Shown: positions 16,775 through 27,701 of the stretch, piece by piece
How the letters are laid out: every line of letters starts with the position of its first letter
Numbering within the stretch: the first letter of the stretch is position 1
Assembly: GCA_036504975.1 (NCBI GenBank)
Contig: DASXUF010000022.1
Coordinates: 1-35,992 of the forward strand
Reading direction: 5' to 3'
DNA: 35,992 bases
Source: Candidatus Binatia bacterium
Lineage (GTDB): Bacteria > Desulfobacterota > Binatia > UBA9968
The notes under the pieces: model-generated
Told to the model about the DNA's origin: nothing
Database searches by the model: none
What the model saw: only the letters and a program-made list of their open reading frames with translations
Program-made: the position numbers and the translations under genes

Positions 16775-17958
16775 CTAGGCCGTTCCCAGCGTCGCCGCGG
16801 CCGAACCGTTCGACCGAACCGTTGCCGAATCCATCGCGCTCTCGATCATGCGTCCCAACACTTTCCGCGCGTCGAAATATTCTTCGGCCATTTCTCGCGC
16901 GGCGCGGCAGTGAAACGCGTAACGCCGGTCGATCTCCTCGATGCCGGCTTTTGCCTCATCGGGATTTTTGAACGCAACGACGCCTGCGCCGGTCCTGAGC
17001 CAATCGGAAAAGCCGGTATCCTGGACGACAAGGGGACGCCCGCTCGCAAGATAACCGGCGCTGCGTTCGCTGAACCAGCCGCAATGGGTCGTCACGTAAC
17101 CGTGCTTGGCGACGGAAAACTCGGCTTTCGAGTTTCTCAGGTATTCCTGGTAACGCTGCGGATCCCGCGTAGTCGCGACCGGATCGACGATGCGCCACCC
17201 GCCCGCGACGAGGCACTGCCGAATTGTTTCCGGCACTTTCACCGCGATCTCCATCGGTACGCCGATCTCCCGCGGCAATGAGAAAAACGCCTCGAACTCG
17301 CGCTCCTTCTGGCCGTAGATGCGCCCTTCGTAGCACCGGTCGCCGAGTGGAGACCAGTTCATAACCGTCGTGAACGGCGCGCATCGATCGCCTGGAGTCA
17401 CAGGCCAGAGATCGAGCACGATCGGCTGACGGGTAGGGGGCCAGCGCGCGCCCGCGGCGGGCATCTCGCATCCGGGCTGGTGAACGTTCTCGCCGTAGGT
17501 AAATAAAACGTCATAGCGGGAGAACGGTCCACCCAGTCCGTGCGCCCCGATTTGCGTAAAGACCGGGTCCGTCCCTACCAACGCGCGGCGCCGGCACGCC
17601 TCCAGCTCCGGAATCCAGTTGATGTTGCTGAGATTGAAGTAGATATCCGACTCGCGGCAACGCTCGGCCAAGCTTTCGCGCGCCATGCCGTAGCTCTTTC
17701 CATCCTCCGCGAGATAACACCAGGATCGATCCAGGCCGTGCGGTCTCAACAATTTCTCCAGGTAGGCGATCCCGTAGCTCGGGTCCCGGGTCATGATGTT
17801 TCGCTCCGGGTCGAAACACGAGTTCTGCCGTACTCTTCGAAGAAAGTGACCTGGTGCCCCAGCCGTTTGAGACCGATCAGGTATTGCAGGTGATGCCAGC
17901 TATGGCCGCCGAGAGGATAGCGGACGAGGTCGCCCGAGCATACGATCTTAAGTCCCAT
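16775..17958 (-). pseudogene. Frameshifted glycosyltransferase-like gene, paralogue of 19631-20797
   Basis: The N-terminal part from ATG 17958 (MGLKIVCSGDLVRYPLGGHS) reads to VTFFEEYG near 17837 and then runs into a stop after TRSETS. In the next frame the text continues as QNSCFDPERNIMTRDPSYG and stays open to TAG at 16775. The two parts align with the intact paralogue downstream of its matching YYFES segment, so one base appears to be missing near 17833-17838. The C-terminal part carries GWFSERSAGYLASGRPLVVQDTGF, the donor-binding signature of GT1-like proteins. This could be a real inactivation or an assembly error. The C-terminal part alone could start at ATG 17794. Confidence 0.72.
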
Positions 17959-18033
17959 GGATAGGCTCGTTAGAAATGTTCCGGCCCGCGAAAGATCCGT
18001 CGCCGATACCGCGGCGGCGAACCGCGCTTTCAA

Positions 18034-18891
18034 TCAGCGCGCGTCTGCCATGCATCGCTTGAGAAACTCCAGATATCGCTCGCTGAGCGCGGAAGCGTCG
18101 CCGGGCACGGGTATGCGCAAATCTCGGGACGACGCTCCGTTTACGGTCTTAACACCCAATCCATCGAGGACACTGACCCTATCATCGACGCTTTTGGGCA
18201 CGCCCACGTAGGTGACCGGGGTTCCGAATGCTATGCATGGCAGCGTGGTATGAACGCGGGACGTTATCACCAGCTCGGCTTTCATATAAGCCGTAAGGAG
18301 GCTGTGCGCGCGTCTGTATTGATCGGTGATGGCGTCGTCGTCGACTTCATCCAACGATAAGCCTCCAAGGTCATGCGAGACGAAAATGGGATTCTTGTAG
18401 ATTTGCATCGCCGTCTCTTTGATTTCGTCGGACACATCGACACAATACACTCCTTGTCTTTTCCCGGCGTACCGGGGAAAAGTCAGAGTCGCGCACCCGA
18501 CCAAACGAGCCGGTGCCCCGTGTCGCTCGAGAAAATCGAACGTGACGCCGTCGCGGCAGCCTATGATGCCGCACTCTTTCATTGCGCTCACGGCCTCTGT
18601 GCTTCGGCAGTGTGGCGCCAGGTGCACCCCGACATACTTGACGTCGCGAAAGTCCTTTTTGTTCGGCAGCTCCCCAACGGTCAACCAGCCGTTGGCGAGA
18701 AGGCATAGGTCGGGATGCGGCGTTAAGTGATCTCTGAGGAGAAGCTTTTTGGCTTTCACGTGCTGTAGAAGCGCCAGTGTTTGAATGTGATCTCCTAGGT
18801 TATCGGAGTAGTACGTGAAAAGCGCGAATGGAGAGGATGGCGAAAAGTCCATCAACTCTTCAAACTCTTTCATGGGAGCATCGGATCTCAT
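18034..18891 (-). CDS. Polysaccharide pyruvyltransferase family protein
   Basis: The 285-residue product starts at ATG 18891, which overlaps the deacetylase stop as ATGA, so translation is coupled. FTYYSDNLGDHIQTLALL (27-44) is the entry motif of the family, and VITSRVHTTLPCIAFGTPVTYVG is the typical C-terminal donor-site block. Members transfer pyruvate ketals from phosphoenolpyruvate to sugars or have related transferase roles. The exact acceptor is unknown. Position among sugar transferase and deacetylase genes supports a glycan-decoration role. Confidence 0.8.
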   Translation of the reverse strand: MRSDAPMKEFEELMDFSPSSPFALFTYYSDNLGDHIQTLALLQHVKAKKLLLRDHLTPHPDLCLLANGWLTVGELPNKKDFRDVKYVGVHLAPHCRSTEAVSAMKECGIIGCRDGVTFDFLERHGAPARLVGCATLTFPRYAGKRQGVYCVDVSDEIKETAMQIYKNPIFVSHDLGGLSLDEVDDDAITDQYRRAHSLLTAYMKAELVITSRVHTTLPCIAFGTPVTYVGVPKSVDDRVSVLDGLGVKTVNGASSRDLRIPVPGDASALSERYLEFLKRCMADAR

Positions 18892-19628
18892 TCGGCTATG
18901 ACTTTCTCTTCGCTCGTCGTGTTTCCTCGACCATATGCAAACGACACGAGGTCGATGTCGAGAGAATCGAGCGCTTCCCGGACTTGCGGGTCGCACAGGA
19001 CTCTGGTCTCCTGCTCGCGCTCATCCCGGTACATCGTATCCAGCTCGTTTCCGTAGCCTGGATGGCAACCCAACTCCGTCAGGCCGTCGGGAAGCGCGGC
19101 GATGATCTTCAGCAATCCCTCGACGGTGATCGCGCCGGGCAAAGGATCGCCTTCGGCGGTTTGCCCGTAAAAATCGCCGCAATAATGAACGCTCGGGCTA
19201 ACGTGTCTCAGCGGCACGCCCAGCTTGCGCGCGATGTCGATCAGCACGGAGCGCGCCGGCTCGCGTTGATGGACATGCTGATGCGAGTCGATGTGTGTCG
19301 GATGCTTGCCCACGAGGCGGCGGAACGCCGCTAGCTGCTTGGCGACTTCGGTCTTGATCGCTGCGCCGTCCTCAACCGGAACCACTTCATACAGCGGCAG
19401 CCACGTTCCCTGCCGGTACGCCCATTCACCGAGATCCACGTGCAAGCCGAGGCTCAGCGCGGAATGCGCGCGCGCGTAGGCGGCGGCTTCGGCGGCCGCC
19501 GACCAGCGCGTCATGAGACTCGCGCTGGTCACGATGCCGCGCTTGCGCGCTTCGATGATGCCGCGGTTGACGCCGGGGCTTTGCCCGAAATCGTCGGCGT
19601 TGACGATGAGATATTTTCTTCCCGCCAT
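18888..19628 (-). CDS. YdjC/ChbG family carbohydrate deacetylase
   Basis: The 246-residue product starts at ATG 19628 (MAGRKYLIVNADDFG). A GTG six bases upstream overlaps the preceding stop as GTGA and is an alternative start. Metal-site residues are visible: D12-D13 in NADDFG, H63 in GLHVDLGE, and HIDSHQHVH at 112-120. Family members remove N- or O-acetyl groups from chitooligosaccharides or, in HpnK, act in hopanoid synthesis. The glycan cluster favours sugar deacetylation. It overlaps the pyruvyltransferase gene by four bases. Confidence 0.88.
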   Translation of the reverse strand: MAGRKYLIVNADDFGQSPGVNRGIIEARKRGIVTSASLMTRWSAAAEAAAYARAHSALSLGLHVDLGEWAYRQGTWLPLYEVVPVEDGAAIKTEVAKQLAAFRRLVGKHPTHIDSHQHVHQREPARSVLIDIARKLGVPLRHVSPSVHYCGDFYGQTAEGDPLPGAITVEGLLKIIAALPDGLTELGCHPGYGNELDTMYRDEREQETRVLCDPQVREALDSLDIDLVSFAYGRGNTTSEEKVIAE

Positions 19629-19630
19629 CG

Positions 19631-20797
19631 TCACAATCCCAAATCTTGTAGCATTTTTGCCAGCACGGTCTCAGCCTTGAAATATTCTTCGGCGATGGCG
19701 TGCGCCGCGCGGCTGTGCTTTTCGTAATCGGAGTTTATGGCTTCGAACGCCGCCAAAATCTCCTCCATCGTATTGAATGCGAACAGGCCTTCGCCGGTCG
19801 GCAAGACCGAGCCGAAGCCGGTGTCCTGGGTGATCACCGGGCGTCCGGCCGCGAGATAGCAGGCGCTTCTTTCGCTGAACCAGCCGCTCCTCAGGCGGAC
19901 GTTCAAGTCTTTGGCCACGGTGAACTCTCCGCGCGACGAGCGCACGTAATCCCGATAGCGCCATGGATCGGTGGTGAAAGCCAACGCGTCTGCCAGCTTC
20001 CATCCTTTGCATTCGAGCAAGTCGCGCTCCTCGGCGTTGAGATTGCCCACTCCGGTCGCCAGCTCGACGGGTTGGCCGTTTCGCCGCGGCAGATCGATGA
20101 ACTTCAGGAACTCGTGGTGCTTGCTCCAGAAATAGGTTTCGTTTTCAAAATCGACGTCGTATCCGTCTTGCCGCCAATTCCCGACCGTGGTGAACTCTTG
20201 CCTGGCAGGCGCACCGTCGCGCCAGAGGTCGAGCAGCACCGGCTGGCGCGTTCGCGACCGGAGCCGGGGCAAGGGCGGGATGGAACACTTCGCGAGGCCG
20301 ATGTTCTCTCCGTAAGTCACGCACTCGTCGTGTTCTTCGATGATCGACCAGACGTTCTCGTCTTCTTTCGCATAGGCGATCTCATGGATTCCCGGATCGG
20401 TGCCGAAATAGACGAGCCGTCCCACTTTCAACCCTTCTTCGGCGAAGCGGGTCGCTCCGGCCACATTGAAGACGGCATCGGCGCTGGCCAGCAACTCCTC
20501 GGCCTTGCGGCGGGTGAGGCCGAACCATTCTTTATCCGAATAGCTCCGCCGATAGGCCCAACGATTTTCGAGCTGAAAGCTTTCCGCGGTCCGCTTCAGG
20601 TAGGGGAGGGCGTATTCGGAATCGTTGACCGCCGTGTTGCGGACCGGATCGTACGGCCAGGCCGATGTGGACTCGAAGTAATAGGCGTCATGCCCTAGCC
20701 GCCTCAGGCCGGCTGCGATCTGCATGTGCGTCCACGCCATCCCCGCATAGGGATTGGACGCCAGCGTCCCGACCACGATAAGGCGGCGCGGTTTCAT
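19631..20797 (-). CDS. Glycosyltransferase-like protein (GT1-type C-terminal domain)
   Basis: The 388-residue product begins MKPRRLIVVGTLASNPYAG and has a two-domain GT-B layout. The N-terminal Rossmann part contains GLRRLGHDAYYFES. The C-terminal domain contains GWFSERSACYLAAGRPVITQDTGF near 310-333, the segment that binds nucleotide-sugar in GT1-like enzymes. The donor and acceptor are unknown. It directly follows the methyltransferase stop (TAG then ATG with no gap). It is the intact paralogue of the frameshifted gene at 16775-17958. Confidence 0.75.
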   Translation of the reverse strand: MKPRRLIVVGTLASNPYAGMAWTHMQIAAGLRRLGHDAYYFESTSAWPYDPVRNTAVNDSEYALPYLKRTAESFQLENRWAYRRSYSDKEWFGLTRRKAEELLASADAVFNVAGATRFAEEGLKVGRLVYFGTDPGIHEIAYAKEDENVWSIIEEHDECVTYGENIGLAKCSIPPLPRLRSRTRQPVLLDLWRDGAPARQEFTTVGNWRQDGYDVDFENETYFWSKHHEFLKFIDLPRRNGQPVELATGVGNLNAEERDLLECKGWKLADALAFTTDPWRYRDYVRSSRGEFTVAKDLNVRLRSGWFSERSACYLAAGRPVITQDTGFGSVLPTGEGLFAFNTMEEILAAFEAINSDYEKHSRAAHAIAEEYFKAETVLAKMLQDLGL

Positions 20798-21523
20798 CTA
20801 TAGAACCCCACTTGGGAGACGAGCTTCATAGGCGCGGAGAATCGCCTCTTTGTCAAGCCGAACGCTCTCTCGCGTTTTTTTTTGCGCCGACACTCTCACG
20901 CTACAGACTCGACCCTCGCTATGGGGCGTTTCGTTATCGTTAAGCATGGTGACTTCGAAGTGCCGGCCGAGTAGTCGTCGAAGGCTTTCCACCGAGAAGA
21001 CGGTGGGCTCATCCGGAGTCGGCTCTCCGCCGATGTCGACGCTTACAAACAATGAGCCGTCCTGCTTGAGGATTCTCGAAAACTCCTTCACGGACGCCTC
21101 CGGGTCGGGCATATGATCGAGAGCGTTGCGGCAGATGACGAGATCGGCGTAGTCGTCCAACAAAGGGAGATTCTCGGCGCCGACGGACAAATATAAAGTT
21201 CGGGCGCCGGCTTCATCTTCCACCAGCATGCCGAGCTTCCGGTAGACATTGAGCAGCGGATCGACGGCGATTTTGACCGCCGCGGGAAACGCGGCGATAT
21301 CGCCGGTGCAGCCGCAGCCGATCGTCACCACCGTCTTTCCCTCGATCGATTTGGCGTCCTCGCCCAAATAGCCGGTGATCTCGTCGAGCAAGAGCCGCGA
21401 GTACGCGAGCCGTTCGCTGTCATATGAGCCGCCGAATTGGTCGCGCGCGTACTTCTCGTGGTAAAGGAACCATCCGACCTCGTCCAGGTAACGGGCGTCG
21501 GTCAGATCGGGGATTTGAGGCAT
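20798..21523 (-). CDS. Class I SAM-dependent methyltransferase
   Basis: The 241-residue product has motif I VVTIGCGCTGDIAAFP (about 65-80), the acidic AVDPLLNVYRKLG segment, and LVICRNALDHMPDPEASVKEF as motif IV and following helix. SLFVSVDIGGEPTPDE precedes the last strands. These are the hallmarks of methyltransferase type 11 proteins. The acceptor is unknown; the locus suggests a sugar or lipid-linked glycan intermediate. It is separated from the ABC exporter by 28 bp and abuts the glycosyltransferase-like gene. Confidence 0.85.
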   Translation of the reverse strand: MPQIPDLTDARYLDEVGWFLYHEKYARDQFGGSYDSERLAYSRLLLDEITGYLGEDAKSIEGKTVVTIGCGCTGDIAAFPAAVKIAVDPLLNVYRKLGMLVEDEAGARTLYLSVGAENLPLLDDYADLVICRNALDHMPDPEASVKEFSRILKQDGSLFVSVDIGGEPTPDEPTVFSVESLRRLLGRHFEVTMLNDNETPHSEGRVCSVRVSAQKKTRESVRLDKEAILRAYEARLPSGVL

Positions 21524-21551
21524 GTTCGTTTCCTCCCTCCCAACGCCATGC

Positions 21552-23294
21552 TTAGGCGGTTACGGCTACCGGCGCGATCTCGATCAGACGGCCGTTCTCA
21601 ACCTCCACGCGCACGTCGCAGTTCCTGAGCATGCTCGGGCGGTGGGTGATGATGAACGTCGTCCGGCCCCGCATGAGACGGTCCATCGCCTCCATGATCA
21701 AGCTTTCGGTTTTTACGTCCACGGCGCTGGTCGGCTCGTCGAGAATAAGGATCGGCGCGTTTTTCAAAAACGCGCGCGCGAGCGCGATGCGTTGGCGCTC
21801 GCCGCCCGAGAGGCGCATGCCGCGCTCGCCGACCGCCGTATCGTATCCGTCCGGCAGACGCGCGATAAAATCGTGCGCGTTGGCGGCCTTCGCCGCGGCG
21901 ACGATCTCGTCGAAGCCGGCGCCGGGATTGGCATAGGCGATGTTCTCGGCGATGCTCGTCGAGAACAGCACGGTCTCCTGCAGGACGATCGCGAACTGAT
22001 TGCGGAGATCGGCCAATTTGTAGTCGCGGAGATCGACGCCGTCGAGCAAAATCCGCCCGGCGGTCGGATCGTAGAAACGGGTCAAGAGACTCACCAGCGT
22101 GCTCTTGCCGGCGCCGGTGACGCCGGTGACACCGACGCGGCTCGTCGGCGCGACTTCGAACGAAACGTCGTCGAGCACCGCGTGCCTGGAGTCGTAGGCG
22201 AACGAAACATGGGCGAACGCCACGGCGCCCGCGCTGCGCGCGAGCGCCACGGCGTCGGGTCGCTCGGCCACGTCCGGCGCTTGGTCGAGGAGCGAGAAGG
22301 CGCGCTCGGCGCTCGCCAGAGAGGCCTGCATGTGGGCCGCCATCGAGCTCAACGTCTGCAGCGGGCCGTAGAGCTGCGCGATGTAAGTCATCACCATCAA
22401 GAGGCCGCCCAACGTGAGAACGCCGGACTGAACGTGGCGCGTGCCGATGAAAAGCACCGCGGCGGTTCCCGCAGCGATCGTGAGACCGACGAGGAGCCCG
22501 AAGCCGCCCTCGGCGAAGGCGATGCGGATGCGCGCCCAGACGCTTTGGCTGGAACGGCGCACAAAGCGGTCATGCTCGCGCTCCTCCTGCCCGAACGCCC
22601 GAACGACCCGGACCGCGGCGAGCACCTCTTGGACGACGGAAATCGCGGAGCTTTGCAGTTGGTAGACCTCGTTCCACCGTTTCCTGAGTCTGTCGCGGTA
22701 AGCCCACGCGATCAGCCAGAGAACCGGGGCGATCGCCAGGGCGACGAGCGCGAGCTCGCCGTCGATGCGCCCGGCCACGTAGAGCATGCCGCAGAGCGTG
22801 AACGCCGCGGTGATGAACGGGCTCACGCCGTCGATCAGAATCCATTCGATCGCCGGCGCGTCGTATTGGATGCGATAGGTGGAATCGGTCGTGCCCCTGG
22901 TGTCGTGGTACGCGAGCGAAAGGCGCTGCGCGTGGCGAAACAGTTTGGCGCGGAAGGCGAGAACGAGTTTTTCCCCCGTGTAGGTGCGCAGCACGGCGCT
23001 CGCCGAAGTCTGGAGGTGATTCAGGAACGCGATCGCCACGACCAGAGCGGCCGAGAAAAAAAGCAGCGCGTTGCCGCCGACCGCCGCCGGCAGGACGCGC
23101 GCGAGAAGACCCGACACCGGCTGCGACCCGATGATGCTGTCGACGGCGATTTTCAGCGGCAGCGGCGTCAGGAGAACGAGCGGAGTCGACAGCAGGCTCA
23201 GGAGCAAGATAGCCGTGAGATGCGGCCAATAGGGCCGCGCTTCCGCGATCAACCGCCGGTAAATCCCGGCGGTGCCGTACCGGTGCGCGCTCAT
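21552..23294 (-). CDS. ABC exporter, fused transmembrane and ATPase domains
   Basis: The 580-residue product starts at ATG 23294, overlapping the upstream stop as ATGA. About six membrane segments occupy residues 25-310. The nucleotide-binding domain follows with Walker A GVTGAGKST (391-399), the Q-loop near VLQE (437-440), signature LSGGERQ (495-501), Walker B LILDEP with D519-E520, and H-loop histidine H551. This is the half-transporter layout of MsbA-like exporters, acting as a homodimer in the inner membrane. Coupling to the GH-GT2 fusion suggests that it moves the glycan or lipid-linked sugar made by that protein. Confidence 0.92.
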   Translation of the reverse strand: MSAHRYGTAGIYRRLIAEARPYWPHLTAILLLSLLSTPLVLLTPLPLKIAVDSIIGSQPVSGLLARVLPAAVGGNALLFFSAALVVAIAFLNHLQTSASAVLRTYTGEKLVLAFRAKLFRHAQRLSLAYHDTRGTTDSTYRIQYDAPAIEWILIDGVSPFITAAFTLCGMLYVAGRIDGELALVALAIAPVLWLIAWAYRDRLRKRWNEVYQLQSSAISVVQEVLAAVRVVRAFGQEEREHDRFVRRSSQSVWARIRIAFAEGGFGLLVGLTIAAGTAAVLFIGTRHVQSGVLTLGGLLMVMTYIAQLYGPLQTLSSMAAHMQASLASAERAFSLLDQAPDVAERPDAVALARSAGAVAFAHVSFAYDSRHAVLDDVSFEVAPTSRVGVTGVTGAGKSTLVSLLTRFYDPTAGRILLDGVDLRDYKLADLRNQFAIVLQETVLFSTSIAENIAYANPGAGFDEIVAAAKAANAHDFIARLPDGYDTAVGERGMRLSGGERQRIALARAFLKNAPILILDEPTSAVDVKTESLIMEAMDRLMRGRTTFIITHRPSMLRNCDVRVEVENGRLIEIAPVAVTA

Positions 23295-25900
23295 CGCGTT
23301 TCCCCGAATCCCAGCTCTTTCAGCGTGCGCGCGACGGCAGCGGTGGCGGTCGCGCAGTCCTGGAAGACGCGCAAAGAGAAAATGAGGGCCGCGCCGGCGA
23401 TCGTCGCGCTCGCGAGCCAGGCGCGGTCGAGCGCCGCGCCGGCGGAAATAGTCAAAAGGCAGAGCACGAGGGCGACGACTCCGGTTGAAAAGGTCGGCCG
23501 GCAGCGGAGCCGCGCGAGCTGTTTGCCTCCGCCGTGCTCCTCGATCGCCATGCGCGCGCGGACGGCGCCGAAAACTCCGTCGCGCACCTCCAGGTCCCAG
23601 GCGTCGTAGTTGCCGCCGCGCTGAACCGACGCGCCGGAGGCTTTGAGCGCGGCTTCGACGGCATGGAGCCGCTCGGATTGAGCTTGCCAGCTTTCGCTCC
23701 AGAGAGTAAAGCAGCGCGGCCGCGGGACGGCGGCGCCGCCGACGCCGCGCTTCCGCCACGGAGTCAGATCGTAGCGCAGTCTGCCGGAAAGGCGCGCCAA
23801 CGGCTGAACGAAATGCAAGAGAGCGGTCAAGCCGCGAAGCAACAAGCGCGCGATGGGAGCGCGCCGGGGGAAAGACGCGCGCGCGCCGCTGAGAAACGCC
23901 TGGACGATCGGCGCGGCCGCCGCCACCGCGAGCAGCGGCAAAACGTCGAACAAAGGCCGCCAGAGCGTGCCCAGAGCGGCCAACCAGGTCAGGGCGGCGA
24001 TGACCAGGTACCACTCCGGCATCAAAGGCAGCGAGCGGATAAGTCCCGGCGCGGTCTCGTAGCGCGACTGAAACGGCGCGTTGCCCCACATCCCGTAATA
24101 AATTCGCCACGCTCTGCCGAGCACGCGCGTATGGCCGTTGCCGTACACGCGCCCGCTCCAGGTGAGATGGCCGGCCGCGTTGTATTTCTCGGGCCACTTT
24201 CTTTCCAACAGCGCCTCGGCTTTGCCGTACCCGACCTGCTGCTTCCAGTAGGCCGTGAGCGAATTGCGGCGGTGGTGCCAGACCATCGCGGCGGGACTGA
24301 AGCCCAGAGTGAAGCTTTTCTCTTGCAGCCGCCAGCAAACATCGACATCGTCGCCGGCGGCGCGAAACTGCGGATCGAAGCCGCCGATCGCCTTGAGCGC
24401 CGCTTTGCGAAAGGCCATGTTGCAGCCCGGTATATGCTCCGCTTCGCGATCTGAAACCAGCACGTGAACCGGGCCCCCCGGCGCGTGCGCGACGCAATCG
24501 GCGATCGGACCGTTGCCCGACGGCGGCACGTTGGGCCCGCCGATGCCGGCGTGATTGGAGTTCATGAAGGCGGCGGCGAGATAGGTGAGCCAGTGGGGAT
24601 CGGGATAGGCGTCGTCGTCGATGTACGCGACGAGCTCTCCGGCGGCGGCGGCGAGGCCGAGATTGCGCGCGCAGCCTAACCCCTGGTTGTGCGTACTGAT
24701 CACCCGAAACCCATACTCGTGCGCGATTTGAGCCGTCGAGTCGGTCGAGCCGTCGTCGACGACGATCACTTCGAAATTAGGATATTTCAAGCGGGTCAGG
24801 CCGTCGCAGCAGTCGCGGATGGTGCGCGATCCGTTATAAGAGCAAACGATCACCGAGATCAAAGGCCGATGGAGTTCCGGCGGAAACGGCACTTCGCCGA
24901 ACGCGCCGCGCGCCGCCGCAAGCGCCGGTTTCGGCTTCCGCTCGCGGGTCGTGAGACCGAAATCCCAGTCTTCGATATCGTAGCCGCCGCGGTGCCACTC
25001 GTCGGTCCAGGCGAACACGAAGGCGCCGGCGGCGCCGGAGGCGAACGTGCTCCGCACCTGCCAATCGATCGAGCGCGCCTGCTCCTCCTCGCCGTGAGTC
25101 CGGCTGTCGAGACCGATCTCGGTCAAAATCAGCGGCCGGTCGCCCGAGAGATTATGCAGGCGGGCGAGGTAGGCTTCGAAGCGTTCCTGGGATTCCAGAT
25201 AGACGTTGAAGCAAACGAGGTCGAGGAAGGGAAACTCCAAATATTCGGTCGTGGGAAAATTGACGTAGGTGACGAGGCCGCCGGGATCTTCGGCCTTGGC
25301 CGCGCGATAGAGCCGGTGGACGAAACGCTCCACTTTCCGACAGCCGTGCCAGCGCACGATCGGCGCCGGAATCTCGTTGCCGATCGAGTAGAAGAGAACG
25401 GCCGGGTGACCGGCCAGGCCGCCGACGGCGGCGCGAACGCGCCGTTCGATGTCCCGGCAGCGCTTTGGGTCGTCGAGAAAAGCGACGTGTTGCTCCCACG
25501 GTATGCCGATCATGACGCGGAGCCCGTGCTGCTCGGCGGCGTCGAGAAGCCACCGCGGCGGCACGGTGTATATGCGCACGGCGTTGAAACCGTTGGCCGC
25601 GATCTCGGTGAAATCACGTTCGACGAGCTTCGGGTCGAAGAACTCGTTGCCGCCGGCATCCGGGCGGAACGTGCCGTAGGTCACGCCTCTCACCCAGAAC
25701 TTTTCATTGCCGACGAAGATGAATTTGCCGGCGGCTTTAGGCCGCAAAGCGCGGAGGCCCTGGAGCGCAACGGCAGGATCGCGGCCATTTTGCCCATGAC
25801 CGTTGATCGGATTCGCGTGCGGCGAGCGCAATTCCCTGCCGATTCGAGCGGGGAGTTTGCCGAGAGGCCGCTCGGCTTCTTTCACTGGAGGTGTAATCAA
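23291..25900 (-). CDS. Glycoside hydrolase - GT2 glycosyltransferase fusion, membrane protein
   Basis: The 869-residue product starts at TTG 25900, with GTG five codons later as the alternative. Residues about 60-335 form a clan-A TIM-barrel hydrolase with acid/base E176 after N175 (SIGNEIPAP) and candidate nucleophile E261 (ILTEIGLDS). Residues about 345-580 are a GT2 domain with VVDDGSTDS (380-388), DDD 428-430 and GDDVDVCWR (516-524). Hydrophobic segments follow near 620-690 and 785-820. One polypeptide can thus both extend and cut or transfer a beta-glycan. Both hydrolase glutamates are present, so the barrel is likely active. Such fusions occur in polysaccharide loci; the product here is unknown. 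Confidence 0.85.
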   Translation of the reverse strand: MITPPVKEAERPLGKLPARIGRELRSPHANPINGHGQNGRDPAVALQGLRALRPKAAGKFIFVGNEKFWVRGVTYGTFRPDAGGNEFFDPKLVERDFTEIAANGFNAVRIYTVPPRWLLDAAEQHGLRVMIGIPWEQHVAFLDDPKRCRDIERRVRAAVGGLAGHPAVLFYSIGNEIPAPIVRWHGCRKVERFVHRLYRAAKAEDPGGLVTYVNFPTTEYLEFPFLDLVCFNVYLESQERFEAYLARLHNLSGDRPLILTEIGLDSRTHGEEEQARSIDWQVRSTFASGAAGAFVFAWTDEWHRGGYDIEDWDFGLTTRERKPKPALAAARGAFGEVPFPPELHRPLISVIVCSYNGSRTIRDCCDGLTRLKYPNFEVIVVDDGSTDSTAQIAHEYGFRVISTHNQGLGCARNLGLAAAAGELVAYIDDDAYPDPHWLTYLAAAFMNSNHAGIGGPNVPPSGNGPIADCVAHAPGGPVHVLVSDREAEHIPGCNMAFRKAALKAIGGFDPQFRAAGDDVDVCWRLQEKSFTLGFSPAAMVWHHRRNSLTAYWKQQVGYGKAEALLERKWPEKYNAAGHLTWSGRVYGNGHTRVLGRAWRIYYGMWGNAPFQSRYETAPGLIRSLPLMPEWYLVIAALTWLAALGTLWRPLFDVLPLLAVAAAAPIVQAFLSGARASFPRRAPIARLLLRGLTALLHFVQPLARLSGRLRYDLTPWRKRGVGGAAVPRPRCFTLWSESWQAQSERLHAVEAALKASGASVQRGGNYDAWDLEVRDGVFGAVRARMAIEEHGGGKQLARLRCRPTFSTGVVALVLCLLTISAGAALDRAWLASATIAGAALIFSLRVFQDCATATAAVARTLKELGFGETR

Positions 25901-25961
25901 AGTATTCGCTCAAAAAGGACGATTCCGAACGTCGGGGGCCGCAAGCTCCTGAACGAGAAAT

Positions 25962-25989
25962 ATTGTAGGGGTACGACTCCGAGAGGCAA
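25962..25989 (-). promoter_or_regulatory. Candidate sigma-70-type promoter for the glycan cluster
   Basis: On the minus strand TTGCCT (25989-25984) is followed after 16 bases by TACAAT (25967-25962). The predicted start is about 55 bases upstream of the TTG start of the GH-GT2 fusion gene. It is the only promoter-like pair seen before a run of coupled minus-strand genes. Confidence 0.45.
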
Positions 25990-26117
25990 TCGAGTAAATA
26001 CCTGAGTCTCGCGGTGCCGACTGTAAAAGCTTAGACGCCCGCGCGCCGTCCTTTATTCATCTATTCATCATCGCGCCGAGGTTATTTTTTTATCGAACGT
26101 CCGCGGAATCTTCGGCC

Positions 26118-26146
26118 TTGCCGATGAAATTATTTCCTGGTATAAG
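26118..26146 (+). promoter_or_regulatory. Candidate sigma-70-type promoter for guaB
   Basis: TTGCCG (26118-26123) and TATAAG (26141-26146) are separated by 17 bases. Transcription would start near 26153, giving a leader of about 80 bases before guaB that contains the terminator-like hairpin. Confidence 0.6.
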
Positions 26147-26180
26147 ATTTCATGTTTGCTCAGAGCGGCTTTGATCGCCG

Positions 26181-26213
26181 AAAAAACCCAGGCCGAGGTC
26201 TGGGTTTTTTTTT
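26181..26213 (+). terminator. Rho-independent terminator-like hairpin in the guaB leader
   Basis: ACCCAG (26186-26191) pairs with CTGGGT (26200-26205). The stem is extended outward by an A-run against a T-run, and nine T residues end the structure. No plus-strand gene lies upstream, so it sits in the guaB leader. The right arm can also pair with ACCCGG (26214-26219) just before the guaB ribosome-binding site. Confidence 0.7.
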
Positions 26214-26231
26214 ACCCGGTCATGGAGGTGA

Positions 26232-27698
<1,467 letters not shown>

Positions 27699-27701
27699 AA
27701 A

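Noticed and set aside
21522-23609. 695-residue plus-strand open frame
   Set aside because: It is very arginine/glutamate/alanine rich and antisense to the ABC exporter, which has every ATPase motif.
23294-24497. N-terminal extension of the ABC exporter frame up to 24497
   Set aside because: The extension is arginine-rich out-of-frame translation of the GH-GT2 gene; the ATGA overlap at 23294 is the natural start.
25899-25950. Short leader reading frame upstream of the GH-GT2 gene whose stop overlaps the TTG start
   Set aside because: Its AGGAG lies only about one base from the putative TTG, too close for initiation; it is likely coincidence.
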